Assembly: GCA_014218235.1 (NCBI GenBank)
Contig: CM024764.1
Span: 70,593,184 to 70,657,183 of the forward strand
Direction of reading: 5' to 3'
DNA: 64,000 nucleotides
Source of the DNA: Colocasia esculenta
Lineage: Eukaryota; Streptophyta; Magnoliopsida; Alismatales; Araceae
Both the position numbers and the translations under genes were made by a program. Positions 10,342 to 19,504 of this stretch are shown in pieces. A model generated the notes under the pieces. That model saw nothing but the letters and a program-made list of their open reading frames with translations, ran no database searches and was not told the DNA's origin. The first letter of the stretch is position 1. Each line of letters begins with the position of its first letter.

Positions 10342-10860
10342 ATGTGTGTTCAGGAGGAAGAGAGATTGAAGGGGGAAAGGAATCAGGTTAATTTTACCTT
10401 TCATAAAAGAAATGCTCAAGCTAAGAAGGGCAAGAATGTTCAGAAGAAGGGCAAGAAAAAGAAGAAAGAAGGCAAAAATGGCAAATGCTTCTTCTGCCGT
10501 CAAGCTGGACATTTAAAGAAAGATTGTGTAAAGTACAAGACATGGCTGGAAAAGAAAGGCATAGGTAATCTCTCATCCTACGTTTGTCATGAATCTCATT
10601 TGGTAGATGTTCCTGAAAGTACTTGGTGGATTGATTCTGGTTCTACTGTTCATATTGCCAAATCTATGCAAGGGTTCCTGTTTCAAAGGCCTCCACATCA
10701 GGGTGAACAAAGCATCCTTCCGGGGAATAAGACACGTTCACAAGTGAAGGCTGTAGGGACTTATAGACTTACTTTAGCATATGGATTTGTTCTTGATCTG
10801 GAAGACACATTCTATGTTCCATCTTTTTCTAGAAATTTAATTTATCAAAACTTGATATGA
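10342..10860 (+). pseudogene. copia gag C-terminus and protease fragment
   Basis: Gag packages the element RNA, and the aspartic protease cuts the polyprotein. Residues 28-46 are lysine-rich. A zinc knuckle follows (CFFCRQAGHLKKDC, C49-C52-H57-C62), then the protease start WWIDSGS with the catalytic D-S-G at 98-100. The N-terminal half of gag is missing: the frame begins at the CVQEEERL segment that normally lies mid-gag, directly after the 10105-10325 inverted repeat. The ATG is therefore not the original start. The frame ends in a stop within the protease region, where the next piece overlaps it. Confidence 0.85.
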
Positions 10861-11204
10861 GAGGGTTTACTTTCTCTTTTGGAAACTCCTCTCTTAGAAT
10901 TATCAAGGATTCATTTGTAATTGGTACTGGTTTATTAGTTGATGGTTTATATAAAATGTGTCTTGATCGTGTGGTTGAACAATCCCATTATTCCCTGCAT
11001 AATACAGTTGGCAATAAGCATGGTAGAATGAATGAAAACTCATCAATGTTGTGGCATAGGAGACTATGTCATATCTCCATAAAGAGGCTGAAGAAGTTAG
11101 TGGGAGAAGGTGTTCTACACTCTTTAGATTTCACTAACTTTGATACGTGTGTGGATTGTATTAAAGGAAAACTGACATTTGTGGTCCCTTTTCACCCTGT
11201 CTAA
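10857..11204 (+). pseudogene. copia gag-pre-integrase (zinc-binding) fragment
   Basis: This continues the same element. It holds the integrase N-terminal zinc module: LWHRRLCHIS supplies the histidine pair (the motif is normally LWHxRLGH) and CVDCIKGK the cysteine pair. It overlaps the previous frame by a few bases and ends where an indel shifts the frame, just before the integrase core. The domain helps multimerise integrase. Confidence 0.85.
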
Positions 11205-12460
11205 CTGGACAAAAGTATTTTGTTACCTTTATAGATGACTACTCTAGATACATGTATCTCTACTTACTTCTTGAAAAGGCAGATGTCTTTAATGTCTTTA
11301 AGGATTTTAAGAAGGAAGTAGAGAGACAATCAGGAAAGGTTATCAAAGTAGTCAGGTCAGATAGAGGTGGCGAATACTATGGAAGATATACCGAGATGGG
11401 TCAAAGGCCAGGACCATTAGCTAGGTTCCTTAAAGAGGAAGGCATTGTGGCTCAATACACTACGTCTGGCAGTCCGTACCAAAATGGAGTTGCTAAAAGA
11501 AGGAACCGAACGCTTAAAGAAATGGTCAGGACAATGCTTAGTCATTCGACTCTTCCTTTATCATTATGGGGAGAGGCCATAAAGATAGCTGCACATATTC
11601 TGAACAAGGTTCCTACGAAGGCTACTCCTAAAACTCCTTATGAGTTGTGGTGTGGTAGGAAACCTTCTATGAGCTATATGCGCACATGGGGATGTTCAGC
11701 TGAGGCCAGATTGTATAACCCACATGAAAAGGCTTTTGATTCCAGAACAACCAGTGGATTCTTCATTGGTTATCCAGAAAAATCGAAGGGATTCAGATTC
11801 TATTGTCCATCACATGTGCCCATCATAGTGGAGTCAGATAAAGCAAGGTTTCTAGAAGATGGTGGAGTTAGTGGGAGTGGAACTCCTCGAGAGCTTTCTT
11901 TTGAGGAGTTGCAGGATCAGGCACCTACACCTGCAACAACTGACAACTTTATTCCCATGTTCATTCCTCAGAATGACATGCAGGGAGTGCAACTTGTTGC
12001 AGTTGTCCCGCCTCCATTAACTCAGAAACCACCAAAAATTATAGCAGATGGTCAACTACCTCTAGAGGTGGATCAGGAGCCAATAGGCAATCCACCTCCA
12101 CAGGTGGATCAAGGGCCAGTAGGCCTTTCACCTCCACATGTAGATCAGGGGCCAATGCTACGTAGATCCGAAAGGTTTAAAAGACCTGCTATATGTGATG
12201 ACTTTGTGGTATATCTTCAGGAGGATAGTGTTGACAGGGGTAGCATTGATGATCCCGTGTCATTTTCAGAGGACATAAATAGTGAAAAGTCTGCCTACTG
12301 GTTGGAAGCCATGAAAGAAGAGATTGACTCTATGGCTAAAAATCAGGTCTGGGAGCTTGTTGACTTGCCTAAAGGGTCCAAACGTGTTGGATATAAATGG
12401 ATATTCAAGACTAAAGTGGACTCAAAATTAAAGTTGAACGACATAAAGCCAGATTGGTAG
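11205..12460 (+). pseudogene. copia integrase core with lost catalytic Glu, and RT start
   Basis: The first catalytic aspartate lies in TFIDDYSRY (GAT at 11234-11236, in frame with the methionine at 11252). The second is in VRSDRGGEY (residue 37 from that methionine). The third position of the DDE triad, normally E in a GVAERRNRT motif, reads GVAKRRNRT, so the active site is dead. A proline-rich linker follows, then the start of reverse transcriptase (YWLEAMKEEIDSMAKNQVW and GYKWIFKTK). The frame breaks at DIKPDW by an indel; the next frame continues with VAKGFTQREG. Confidence 0.88.
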
Positions 12461-12878
12461 CTAAGGGTTTCACTCAAAGGGAAGGCATTGACTACAATGA
12501 GACTTTTTCTCCAGTAAGTAAAAAGCTCTCATTCAGGGTGGTCATGGCCTTTGTGGCTCATTTTGATCTTGAGCTACATCAGATGGATGTGAAAACGACA
12601 TTTCTCAATGGGGACCTAAATGAAGAAGTGTATATGGAACAACCTCAAGGGTTTCATGTTGAAGGAAAAGAACACATGATGTGCAAGTTGAAGAAATTCA
12701 TTTACGCGCTTAAGCAAGCCTCCCGCCAGTGGTTTCTTAAGTTTAATGAGAAAATTTTGTCCTTCGGATTTAAGGAGAACGTCATTGACTAATGCCTTTA
12801 CTTAAAGGTCAGTGGGAGTCAATTCATTATCTTGCTTTTGTATGTGGATGACATTCTGCTCACCAGTAGTGATTTAGT
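12454..12878 (+). pseudogene. copia reverse transcriptase middle part
   Basis: RT motifs are recognisable: KGFTQREGIDY, HQMDVKTTFLNGDL (catalytic Asp) and YALKQASRQW. A TAA stop at 12790-12792 interrupts FKENVID, where related elements have a glutamine or similar residue. Beyond it the same frame continues to the RT active site YVDD at 12841-12852. A further +1 shift follows near 12875. Confidence 0.88.
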
Positions 12879-13829
12879 TTGTTGCATGAAACAAAGGTTT
12901 TCTTGTCTAAGAATTTTGAAATGAAGGATATGGGTGATGCCTGCTATGTGCTTGGCATTGAAATCACCAGAGATAGACCCTCAGGCACTCTTGGTCTTTC
13001 TCAAAAAGCTTACATCTCAAAGATCTTAGAGAGGTTCAATATGCAATCTTGTTCACCCGACAAGGCACCAATACTTAAAGGAGATAAATTCAGTGAATTA
13101 CAGTGTCCCAAGAATGACCTTGAAAGGAAGCAGATGGAGTCAATTCCTTATGCTTCAGCAGTTGGGAGCCTGATGTACTTGCAAACTTGTACAAGTCTAG
13201 ACATTGCTTTTGCTATGAGGATGCTCAATCGGTACCAGAGTAACCCAGGCATGGATCATTGGAAGGCTACCAAGAAGGTCATGCGATATCTTAGAGGCAC
13301 TATGGACTACATGCTCACATTCAAGAGATCAGATCAATTGGAGGTCATTGGCTATGCAGATGTTGACTATGGTGGTTGTCTTGATACTAGGAAGTCTACT
13401 TCAGGTTACATCTTCCTCTTGGCAGGGGGAGCTATAAGTTGGTGCAGTGAGAAGCAAAGTATCATAGCAACTTCCACCATGGTGGCAGAGTTTATTGCTT
13501 GTTATGAGGCTAGTGGACAGGACATTCAGTTGCGGAATTTGGTCGCAACTTTGCCATTTGTGGACTTCATTGCTAGGCCGATGAGGATCTACTGTGACAA
13601 TTCCGCTGCGGTTTTCTACTCTAAGAACAATAAGGCATCCAAGGGTGGTAGAGTCTTGGATATAAAGTATTTTGCTCTTAGGGATAGAGTGAGAAATTAT
13701 GATGTGTCCTTTGAGCATATTGAGACCAGTCTTATGGTGGCTGACCCTCTCACTAAAGGACTACCTGCTAGCACTTTTAGTAGTCATGTGACTCGGATGG
13801 GTCTTGTTAGTTCCCTCAATATGCTGTGA
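12879..13829 (+). pseudogene. copia RT C-terminus and RNase H
   Basis: It begins HETKVFLSKNFEMKDMGDA, continues through LGIEI, PYASAVGSLMYLQ and a connection domain, and ends in RNase H: GYADVDYGG, STSGYIFLLAGGAISWC, AEFIACYEA and DNSAAV, with ADPLTKGL near the end. Its normal C-terminus makes this the 3' end of pol. It is the longest intact piece of the element (316 residues). Confidence 0.9.
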
Positions 13830-14213
13830 CATTTACAGTTGTGACACTTATAGTTATTTGTGTTCACTTTTATATCATGATTCTCTATTTCTTTTCTGCC
13901 CATTACATTTGTTATGTGCACTTGTTCTGGTTTGTAATTGGCAGAATGCATACATATGTGTGTGTGTGTGTGTATGGTGACCAGCAGACAGACATCAAGG
14001 TTTAGTTTGTTTGCAGTGCCAGATATAGTGTTCAGTTGTGGAAAGTTGGTGATACTGTGGTACATGGAAGGTGGTACATGACTGAATGTATTTTCCGCCA
14101 TGACTCATATCATTTGATTTTTCGCAATTTGGACTTACAGATATCCTTTGATTGGAATAGCATGTGGTTTTATGTTTTATATTGCGCGCACATATCAGTT
14201 TTCTTTACAGATG
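13830..14213 (+). other. copia 3' noncoding region with a short (TG)n
   Basis: Downstream of the pol stop. It holds a short (TG)n run near 13958-13972 and no clear polypurine tract or LTR. It ends in TTTCTTTACAGATGCAGCCC, which resembles the leader at 7440-7465 and looks like a 3' splice acceptor. Confidence 0.45.
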
Positions 14214-14361
14214 CAGCCCAATGAATGCCATGGAAGTTACCATATCTGATGCTTTCTTAGTGCATTTCATCCTCAACTCTCTTCCTAGTGACTATGAGGC
14301 TTTCAAAATCTCATATAACACACATAAAGTGAATTGGTCACCAAATGAGTTGATGACCATG
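14214..14361 (+). pseudogene. displaced copia gag fragment
   Basis: It encodes EVTISDAFLVHFILNSLPS, then SDYEAFKISYNTHK and SPNELMTM, the UBN2-type gag segment that normally lies directly before CVQEEERL. The element at 10342 starts exactly with CVQEEERL. Both breakpoints carry ATGTG (14359-14363 and 10342-10346). The first about 98 bases pair with the inverted copy at 14362-14459. Confidence 0.8.
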
Positions 14362-14635
14362 TGATTTTGAAAGTCTCATAGTCACTAGGAAGAGAGTTGA
14401 GGATAAAATGCACTAAGAAAGCATCAGATATGGTAACTTCCATGTCATTCAGTTGGGCTGCAATATCTCTCATCATCATGATATGCTCTCTAATACTGTC
14501 ACTACCAGTGTATTTCATTGAGGAAAGTCTGGCAATTATAAAGGCTATTGAGGAACAATTTGTCACTTCTGACAAGGCAAAGGCCAGCACGTTAATGGCC
14601 AGACTTGTTATTGTAGTATGTTCTAGATGAATCAT
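14362..14635 (-). pseudogene. inverted copia gag fragment
   Basis: Read on the minus strand it contains SSMKYTGSDSIREHIM, RDIAAQL, MEVTISDAFLVHF and SLPSDYETFKI. These belong to the same gag family as the plus-strand fragment beside it. The two copies form a palindrome with arms of about 98 bp that look almost identical and a 50 bp spacer (14312-14361). Confidence 0.8.
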
Positions 14636-14819
14636 ATGGAGTGCTTATAGATTTACAATTTTGATAGTCAAATTTCTTCAAGACCTTCTCAATATAATGA
14701 GACTGAGAAATTACTACCCCTTCAATTGAACAAATCAGTTTAAGACCCAAAATCATATTAGCAACTCCCATATCTTTCATCTCAAACATTCTACTCAAGA
14801 AGGACTTAGTCTCATTCAC
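14592..14819 (-). pseudogene. copia RT C-terminal fragment
   Basis: The minus strand encodes NETKSFLSRMFEMKDMGVAN, then a GLKL block, SQSHYIEKVLKKF and STPYD, the segment just after the RT active site. It follows the RT fragment at 14865-15395 in the same direction. At its lower end it is joined directly to gag sequence, which normally lies at the opposite end of an element, so a deletion or rearrangement is required. Confidence 0.82.
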
Positions 14820-14864
14820 AATCCCAATTGAAGTTTCAAACAGTAGAATATCATCTACATGCAG

Positions 14865-15395
14865 TCATAGAATGATACAAACATCACTTTTAACCTTGGC
14901 ATAGACACACTTATCAAACTCATTAACACTAAAGCCGAAAGACAAGATGGTCTTGTCAAATTTCTCATGCCATTGTTTTGGGGCTTGTTTCAATCCATAA
15001 AGAGACTTAACAAGTTTGCAAACTTTCTTTTCATTACCAAATGCCACAAATCCTTCAGACTGATCCATGTATATCTCTTCTTCAAGATCACCATTTAGAA
15101 AAGCGGTCTTCACATCCATCTGATGGATAATGAGATCATACATAGAGGTCAATACTAGAAGCACTCTAATTGTGGTCATCTTAATAACATGATAATAGGT
15201 ATCAAAGAAATGTATTCCTTCCTTTTGTTTGAACCCCTTGGAAACCAATCTGGCTTTATACTTGTCAATACTTCCATCGGGTTTTAGTTTCTTCTTAAAA
15301 ATCCATTTGCACCCAATAGTTGTAGAACCAGGAGGAAAATCAACCAACTCCCATGTACCATTGGAGAGAATGGAATCTATCTCACTCTTAATGAA
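14865..15395 (-). pseudogene. copia RT fragment, interrupted by a solo LTR
   Basis: The minus strand reads IKSEIDSILSNGTWELVDF, GCKWIFKKKLKPDGSIDKYK, KGFKQKEGIHF, HQMDVKTAFLNGDLEEEIYM and SLYGLKQAPKQWHEKFD, the fingers and palm of copia RT. The upstream part of the same exon lies beyond the solo LTR, at 16149-16300. YVDD itself falls in the short gap toward 14820, where the frame is broken. Confidence 0.88.
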
Positions 15396-16148
15396 TGTTA
15401 CTGCTGGAGTGGTGAAGTCGGCCCGAGCCGAGTGGCCTCCTGAGGAATGGAAGTGTGGCGTGAGCCCGTTGCCGAGTTCCCTCCTGCAAGACCACCGAGT
15501 CACCTCGGTGGATAAGCACTCCGACGATCAAGTTAGTTCGAGAAGTCGGGGTGGAAAGTTGCTGGACAGTAGATTGCGTACCTTTTTACGAGGGGATCTC
15601 CCCCTTTATATAGGAAGCGTTAGGACAGGGTTCGGTTGTCTGTGATCGGGACGTGTTGCCTATCAATCCGCCCACGATCTTCTCCAATCCTGATCCGATC
15701 TCGAGAAATCCGGGCTCAATCGTGTGCACCGCACGACGCTGCGATCTCAGGACCTTCCTTTTACTTGGACTTTCTCTCGACGGTTGCTCGCGACTAATCA
15801 GCGCTCACGTCCCGTGATTCTCGAAACATGCCGCATTCGGACTTCCCTCTTATAGTCATTCAGATACCCGGTCATTGGCATCAGCCGAAGGCTATGCGAC
15901 CGAGCTTCGATGGCGGAGGAAGTTCGGCCACTTCCAACCTGCAGTCGCATGAGCACTTTCGATTGCCGAGCTGCTGCTCTCCGAGGGATAATCTCCTGAC
16001 AGGTCAGGTTGGTTGGATTTGGCCCGGACTGCCGACCATTGGTTCCACGTTCCGGCCGAGTTGATGGACTCAGTAGCACCACCGAATAGACAAGAGCCAA
16101 TTTCCGAAATCACTCATCGGACGAAGTGAGGGTGACTTCCCCGTGTCA
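15396..16148 (-). mobile_element. 753 bp solo LTR inside copia RT
   Basis: On the plus strand it starts TGTTACTGCTGG and ends CCCCGTGTCA. The flanks ATGAA (15391-15395) and ATGAC (16149-16153) are a 5 bp duplication with one difference. A minus-strand TATA box, CTATATAAAGGGGG, lies at about 15600-15615, so the LTR reads on the minus strand. Removing it rejoins the RT frame of the host copia. No internal region is present, which indicates recombination between the two LTRs. Confidence 0.88.
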
Positions 16149-16310
16149 ATGACATTCTTCCAATGCATTGCCTCTGGTGAAGCCATCGCATCTCAGAAAG
16201 TAGGAGGATCACTCTCAATTTGGTAAGTGATAAAATCACTTCTCAAATCCTCGGCAATTCCAGATCTCTTACTCCTTCTTGGTTCCACCAATGCTACAAC
16301 AAGAAATAGT
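16149..16310 (-). pseudogene. copia pol fragment upstream of the RT
   Basis: The minus strand encodes EPRRSKRSGIAEDL, SDFITYQIESDP and DAMASPEAMHWKNVI, the linker and RT start of the same element. It includes one in-frame stop after DPPTF. It ends at the junction with the plus-strand copia near 16310-16320. Confidence 0.8.
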
Positions 16311-16319
16311 TCTTTGCTA

Positions 16320-16440
16320 CCTACAGGCCTGGAAAATTTGGCTTTGTCAAGATGGGCAACCATGGGACATCAGACATCATTGGCATGGGTGACATCCACA
16401 TAAAGACCAATCTTGGATGTAAGTTGGTGCTTAGGGATGT
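16320..16440 (+). pseudogene. Tork/Tnt1-like copia protease-region fragment
   Basis: It encodes FGFVKMGNHGTSDIIGMGDI, then HIKTNLGCKLVLRDV, the segment that links copia protease to the gag-pre-integrase domain. The frame continues at 19068 after the LTR insertion. Upstream gag is absent. Confidence 0.85.
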
Positions 16441-19067
16441 TGTAACGACTCCGGCGCCCGGACCCTCGGCTCCCACCAAGAATCCGAACATCAGGACCAC
16501 CACCCATAGGTCCGGAGACCCGGAAAGGCTAACGGATTGGTCTAACAAGATATGTAACAGAAATAAATAACAACAATCGTACTAAAGTGCACCACAAGTG
16601 AACGAAGAGTGTCCAACACTAAGTAACAGTCTAGTACAGTCCCAAAGTAAAGAAAGTACAAGTGCTGAAATAAACGGAAAGGAACACGTCCCTTAGGGGC
16701 ATACCCCGAGGGTGAAGTACAACTGCTAGGAGAACACTGCCACTAGAGACGCCGACTACTGTGGGCCCGTCTCCTCAGTCTGCCGCGGAGGGAGTTGCTG
16801 TGAAGTCTCACATACAAAACAGGGAGTGAGCTTCACGAAGAAGCCCAATAGGGACTACCAATCTCCCACTGGTTCTAACAGCAGAATAGAACTAATGTGC
16901 AATAATTAAATAAAGCAGTAAAATCTATTCTGCTAAACAGAGTCAAGTGCGGAAGCGTGAAAGAAACTACACGGTCGTCGGTCTAAGCTACTCAGTGGAA
17001 CCGGAAAACCTGTGTACACCAAGGCACCACAAGTACCCAGCTGTAAACACAGACAGTAGAAACTGCCTAGACAAACACACTAGCTACAGAACGCTACACT
17101 AGTTAGCCGGTCAGGTGCGCCACGCGCCTTACCCTTGACCAACGGTCCATGTCTAGCACCTCCCGTCGGAGTGATATGCGGAACTAAGAACAAACACAAC
17201 TGCCGTAGTCTAGCCGGACTACGGTCCCACGCCTGACCCCTCTAAATGGTTCCGGAACCACGTAGAGTGAGGCAGTGAAAAAGGACTAGCTGGTCCACAC
17301 CGTAAGAGCACCACACTACCTCGGAGAACCAGACCAGCTAACAGAGCTCTACAAACGACTCCACCCCGTTGTCCCCACCATTTTCCCCTTCTACTCCAAA
17401 TCCGTGACTTGAGCACGCCCGCCGCCTGGAGAACTCCCTCTAACATACGTGCGGGGCTGGGGGTCCCAGGTAATGGTAACAACATGTCTCGTGGACAAGT
17501 CCTCAAGTACCTAGCACCGGGCGAAGAGACTAGAGTAGCACTGCACTAGGAACAGCACGGTGCCAAGAAAATCGAGTCGCAGCGGAAGCAGAAAACTCTG
17601 AACTACAAGTTGTCAAGTCCCCTCTTAGACTGAGAAGGCGAAGCACAGTTTGTCGCCACCTGAAGGCGACACTCGGCCTGTCGCAACCTGGCAACGGAGG
17701 CGGCACAGAAACAGTCGCGATCACCACCAGGGACCCAAGTGACCACCTGAGGCCTCTGACCAAGCATGGAGAAAAACACAAGGGAAGGCGACATGGAACC
17801 CGCCACAACCATGTCGCGGCAGGGACCTTGTCGCGACCAGATTGGTCCAGGCGACAGCCTGAAACCCCAACCCCCAACAGAGCAAACGCTAGAGCAGAAG
17901 ACGGCAACCACACTGTCGCGACCAGATCGCGACAGTGTGGGCGTCGCTTCCTGGGCACTGAAGGCGACGTATCGGGGTGTCGCGACCACAGGTTTTGCAC
18001 ACCCGTGGACACCCCCTTCAGGCCACACTCCACCCATACATACACATCTTGGGGAGGGGAGCATGCATGGCGAACTGGAAAGGCTATTCAAGTCCAAACC
18101 ACCCTCAAGGACACCCCAAGCATGCATAGAAGCCAAACTACACTCACATGGGCCTCACACCAAAACATGGAGCCCTCAACATCCCAAATCTATACAAGCA
18201 TGCAATTACACATATCTCATTTCACAAAAACCACAAGAAGCATGTAAAACACCTAGCATGATCCCTAGGCTTGGAATTGGGGTTTGGAAACCTAGCATGT
18301 ATAACTAGATGGAGGTTTGGGGTCCCTACCTCAATTTGAAGAACCACCCTAGCTGGGCCTTCTCATAGGCTAGCACCCCTCCACCTCCGAGCTCCAATTC
18401 CCACGCTAGCGCCTCTCACGAACCACGAACGATATCCTTCACAACTGATGGAGGAGATACACCATGGAGGAAGAACAACCCACACAAAGCAAAGAATAGA
18501 GTGAGGGGGAAGAAACACAGTTGAATACACAAGATCAACACCATACAATCCAAAACTTACCTCCACAACCACCACACACACCCTAAGCCTTCCCCAAGCA
18601 CCCCTCGGAGCAGCCAAGCCTCGGATCGCTGGAGAGGAAGGTAACACAAGGAAAAGGGTGAAATGGAGGCTGTGCTCTCGGGCTTGGGCACTTAAACACA
18701 GACGATGGGAACACAACACGTTGCCTGTCGCGTTCCATGAAGTGAACGCGACACCAACATCGTCGCTATCTCATGGTCAAGGTCAAGCTGACCAGCGGAG
18801 ACGACACGTGTCGACCTCGCTGGTCTGACACCAGATCGCGACGTCTGACCCGTCGCCTCCCCACTGTCGGAGGTTGACACCCGTCACCACGAACCAGATA
18901 GCAACACGACAAAAGTGCATGCTGCGGTCAGAGAATGAACACGACAGCATGTCTATCGCGTTCCGAACCAGAACGCGACGACCAAACTGTCGCCTTCATA
19001 AGGCGACAACCCTAGAGTCACGACCTCCCACTGAAGGCGACTGACCAAGGTAAAGAGGGATGTTACA
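16441..19067 (-). mobile_element. 2627 bp solo LTR (Tekay/Del type) with perfect GATGT duplication
   Basis: Ends TGTAACGACT and GGGATGTTACA. The flanks 16436-16440 and 19068-19072 are both GATGT. It interrupts the copia frame between LRDV and VRHV. Orientation is minus, because the TGTAACG end matches the 3' terminus of the Tekay LTR at 35136 (GTCGTTACA). It is rich in short inverted GTCGCGAC-type motifs, notably a perfect 10 bp arm hairpin at 18726-18753 and a two-tier hairpin at 18790-18825. The reading frames inside are not supported genes. Confidence 0.93.
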
Positions 19068-19504
19068 GATGTGAGGCATGTGGTTGATTTAAGACTGAAT
19101 TTAATTTCACTTGGAAAGCTAGATGATGAAGACTATGATATAAAATTTTATAAGGGAAAATGGAAGCTCAGTAAGGGTTCTCTTGTTATTGTTAGTCAAA
19201 AGAAATGTCATACCTTATACAGGTTGCAGAACAAAGCTTGTGGTGATCAGTTAAATGTTACAGAGAAAGATTCCAGCATGGAGTTGTGGCATAGGAGATT
19301 AGGACACATGAGTGAGAAGGGGTTGCAGGTTCTTTCCAAGAAAGAAGTCTTGCCAAACTTTAGAGATACACATCTGAACTCATGTGTTGATTGCTTGGTT
19401 GGTAAACAACATAGAGTTTCTTTTGCTAGTCCTGCATTATCTAAAAAAATGCATGCCTTAGATCGTGTCTATACAGATGTCTATGGTCCTTTGTGGACAA
19501 AAAC
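19068..19504 (+). pseudogene. Tork/Tnt1-like copia gag-pre-integrase domain
   Basis: Continues the element from 16440: RHVVDLRLNLISLGKLDDE, KLSKGSLVIV and the zinc module LWHRRLGHMSEKGL with CVDCLVGK. It then reads into the integrase (DRVYTDVYGPLWTKT), where the second solo LTR is inserted. Both LTR insertions left this part otherwise intact. Confidence 0.9.

Noticed and set aside
17530..18308. Frames of 118-180 codons in the 2627 bp LTR
   Set aside because: They occur on both strands of a noncoding solo LTR and vanish between LTR copies.
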